From: Clostridiales bacterium
GTDB taxonomy: Bacteria > Bacillota > Clostridia > Oscillospirales > Butyricicoccaceae
Assembly (NCBI GenBank): GCA_019418305.1
Contig: DYCA01000018.1
Span: forward strand, 21,722 to 29,492
Direction: 5' to 3'
DNA length: 7,771 nucleotides
This document shows, one piece after another, positions 6,373 through 7,771 of this stretch; the first letter of the stretch is position 1; the number at the start of each line of letters is the position of its first letter. The notes under the pieces are model-generated. The model was not told the origin of the DNA. It made no database searches and saw nothing but the letters and a program-made list of their open reading frames with translations. The position numbers and the translations under genes were made by a program.

Positions 6373-7771
6373 GGTCGTTTTCCTTTCCCTTTCGGTTTTT
6401 GATGACAAACGAAGCGATGCCTTCCGCGTCGATGCCGCAATGCCGATACAGCTCGTTTACGCCGCCGTGCGGCAGGAACCGGTCGCCGGTGTTCAGCCGG
6501 TCTACCCGGCCGCCCTGATGAGCAGCGACCCATTCACCCAGGCTGCCGCTTTCCACAACATCCTCGACCACCACGCACCAGCCGGACAGTTCTTGCTCCC
6601 GCTCGCGGAACGCATCCGCCAGCCCGTTTCCGATTTCATTGACTTTGTATATCTGCGCGTGCACGCCCTTGCTCTCCAGAATGTCCGCTGCGGCGATTGC
6701 TTCATTGACCATGACGCCATGGGTCAGCAGCGTCACGGTATGACCGGCCGTCTCCCGCACACAGGCAATCGTCTCGCCCGCAGTATCCTTTCGGAAAGCA
6801 CCCTCGCCGCCGCGCGGATAGCGGATGGCCACCGGCCCGCTTTCATGATAGAGCGCGTGCGACATCATGCTGCGCAGCTCAGCAAAATTCGACGGACAAA
6901 ATATCTTTATCCCCGGTATCGAGCGCAAAAACGCCACGTCCAACACGCCATTATGTGTTGCGCCGTCCGCGCCGACAATACCTGCGCGGTCTACGCAGAA
7001 TATAACATGCAGCCCTTCAATCGCCACATCATGCACGAGCTGATCGTATGCGCGCTGCAGGAAAGTGGAGTACATCGCCACCACCGGCACCAGTCCCTGT
7101 GCCGCCATGCCGGCCGCCATAGCCACCGCATGCTCTTCCGCAATACCAACGTCAAAAAAACGATCCGGAAAGCGGGAGGCGAAGCGTGTCAATCCTGTAC
7201 CAGACGGCATCGCCGCCGTAATCGCACAAATACGCGCATCCTTTTCCGCAAAAGCGCACATTTCGCGCCCAAAACAGGCGGAAAAATCCTCTTTCTTCGC
7301 CGCCTTGAACGCACCGGTCAGCGGGTCAAACGGCGAAACACCGTGATACTTTTCCGGTTCACGCTCGCTGGGCGCATAACCGCGGCCCTTTTGCGTCATC
7401 ACATGCAGTAAAACCGGCTTTTTGATTTTCTTCGCCTGTGCAAGCAGCTCACACACGCTTTTTAAGTCATGCCCATCCACCGGCCCGAGGTAGATAAATC
7501 CCATCTGCTCAAACAGAGAGGTCGGCAGCAGCAGCCTTTTCATACGCGCTTTCATGCGTGAAATACCGCGCGATACCGCGCCGCCGCCCGGAATCCGCGC
7601 CAAGCGCTCCTTCACCCTTGCTTTGGTATGCAGATAGCGCGGACTAACGCGCAGACGCGACAAATGCCGGCTCAGCCCGCCGACATTCTTTGCAATCGAC
7701 ATGTTATTGTCGTTGAGCACCACCAGAAGCGGTTCGCCCGACGTTCCTGCGTTGCTGAGCGCCTCATAAGC
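6365..7771 (-). CDS. dxs: 1-deoxy-D-xylulose-5-phosphate synthase, missing its N-terminus (runs off right edge)
   Basis: The last 468 residues are present, and the frame stays open to the window edge. Dxs condenses pyruvate and glyceraldehyde 3-phosphate, using thiamine diphosphate and Mg2+, as the first step of the MEP route to isopentenyl diphosphate; the product also feeds thiamine and pyridoxal synthesis. The visible part begins AYEALSNAG, which directly follows the GDG(x)LTGG cofactor motif in the family, so roughly 150 residues are outside. Visible motifs (in-window numbering) include VLNDNNMSI (18-26), GPVDGHD (96-102), the pyrimidine-binding domain with catalytic Glu in GIAEEHAV (209-216), and CVDRAGIVGADGATHNG in the same domain. 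The C-terminal transketolase domain ends FVIKNRKGKENDLG. Apart from the cut at the edge it looks intact. It is the first visible gene of the dxs–tlyA–nadK–argR–recN run, and its stop overlaps the tlyA start. Confidence 0.97.
   Translation of the reverse strand, partial: AYEALSNAGTSGEPLLVVLNDNNMSIAKNVGGLSRHLSRLRVSPRYLHTKARVKERLARIPGGGAVSRGISRMKARMKRLLLPTSLFEQMGFIYLGPVDGHDLKSVCELLAQAKKIKKPVLLHVMTQKGRGYAPSEREPEKYHGVSPFDPLTGAFKAAKKEDFSACFGREMCAFAEKDARICAITAAMPSGTGLTRFASRFPDRFFDVGIAEEHAVAMAAGMAAQGLVPVVAMYSTFLQRAYDQLVHDVAIEGLHVIFCVDRAGIVGADGATHNGVLDVAFLRSIPGIKIFCPSNFAELRSMMSHALYHESGPVAIRYPRGGEGAFRKDTAGETIACVRETAGHTVTLLTHGVMVNEAIAAADILESKGVHAQIYKVNEIGNGLADAFREREQELSGWCVVVEDVVESGSLGEWVAAHQGGRVDRLNTGDRFLPHGGVNELYRHCGIDAEGIASFVIKNRKGKENDLG
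6373..6385 (-). promoter_or_regulatory. Ribosome binding site that sets the TTG start of tlyA
   Basis: On the minus strand AAGGA (complement of 6381-6385) lies 8 bases before the TTG at 6372-6370, inside the last codons of dxs. The dxs stop TAA (6367-6365) falls just after that TTG, so ribosomes finishing dxs can restart on tlyA. This site favours the 265-residue form over the 277-residue form from the upstream TTG. Confidence 0.65.

Overview
This window is most likely a piece of a Firmicutes chromosome, probably from the class Clostridia. The run dxs–tlyA–nadK–argR–recN is a conserved arrangement in that group, and the protein sequences fit. The DNA is fairly GC-rich by eye, with GC-ending codons. 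That suggests an Oscillospirales-type gut anaerobe (for example near Butyricicoccus/Agathobaculum) rather than a low-GC Clostridium; this placement is inference. Every supported gene is on the minus strand, so the window is read from right to left. Long plus-strand open frames are antisense shadows.

Region 1 (7771 to about 2663) is one tight operon-like run. It starts with dxs (isoprenoid precursor synthesis, 5' end outside the window). Next come tlyA (rRNA 2'-O-methyltransferase; TTG start overlapping the dxs stop), nadK (NAD kinase), argR (arginine-responsive repressor) and recN (SMC-like DNA repair ATPase). Gaps are -8 to 18 bases and no terminator is visible between genes. recN is broken. 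The Walker A end and the rest of the protein lie in different frames, joined at a GTGA stop/start overlap, and about 35-40 residues of the ATPase head are missing relative to the family. This is either a real disruption or an assembly/sequencing error.

Region 2 (2662 to 1339) holds a 100-base spacer with a possible 13-codon mini-ORF, then tyrS (tyrosyl-tRNA synthetase). A strong hairpin at 1292-1320 closes this unit.

Region 3 (about 1240 to 1) is a separate transcription unit with a clear sigma-A-type promoter. It encodes a lipoprotein FMN transferase of the ApbE family and, overlapping its end, a membrane-anchored protein resembling the NusG-domain-II family that runs off the left edge.

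Nearly everything here is core housekeeping content. I found no CRISPR array, mobile element, RNA gene or sign of a new defence or biosynthetic system. The broken recN, the gene order after recN and the mini-ORF are the points worth a second look.
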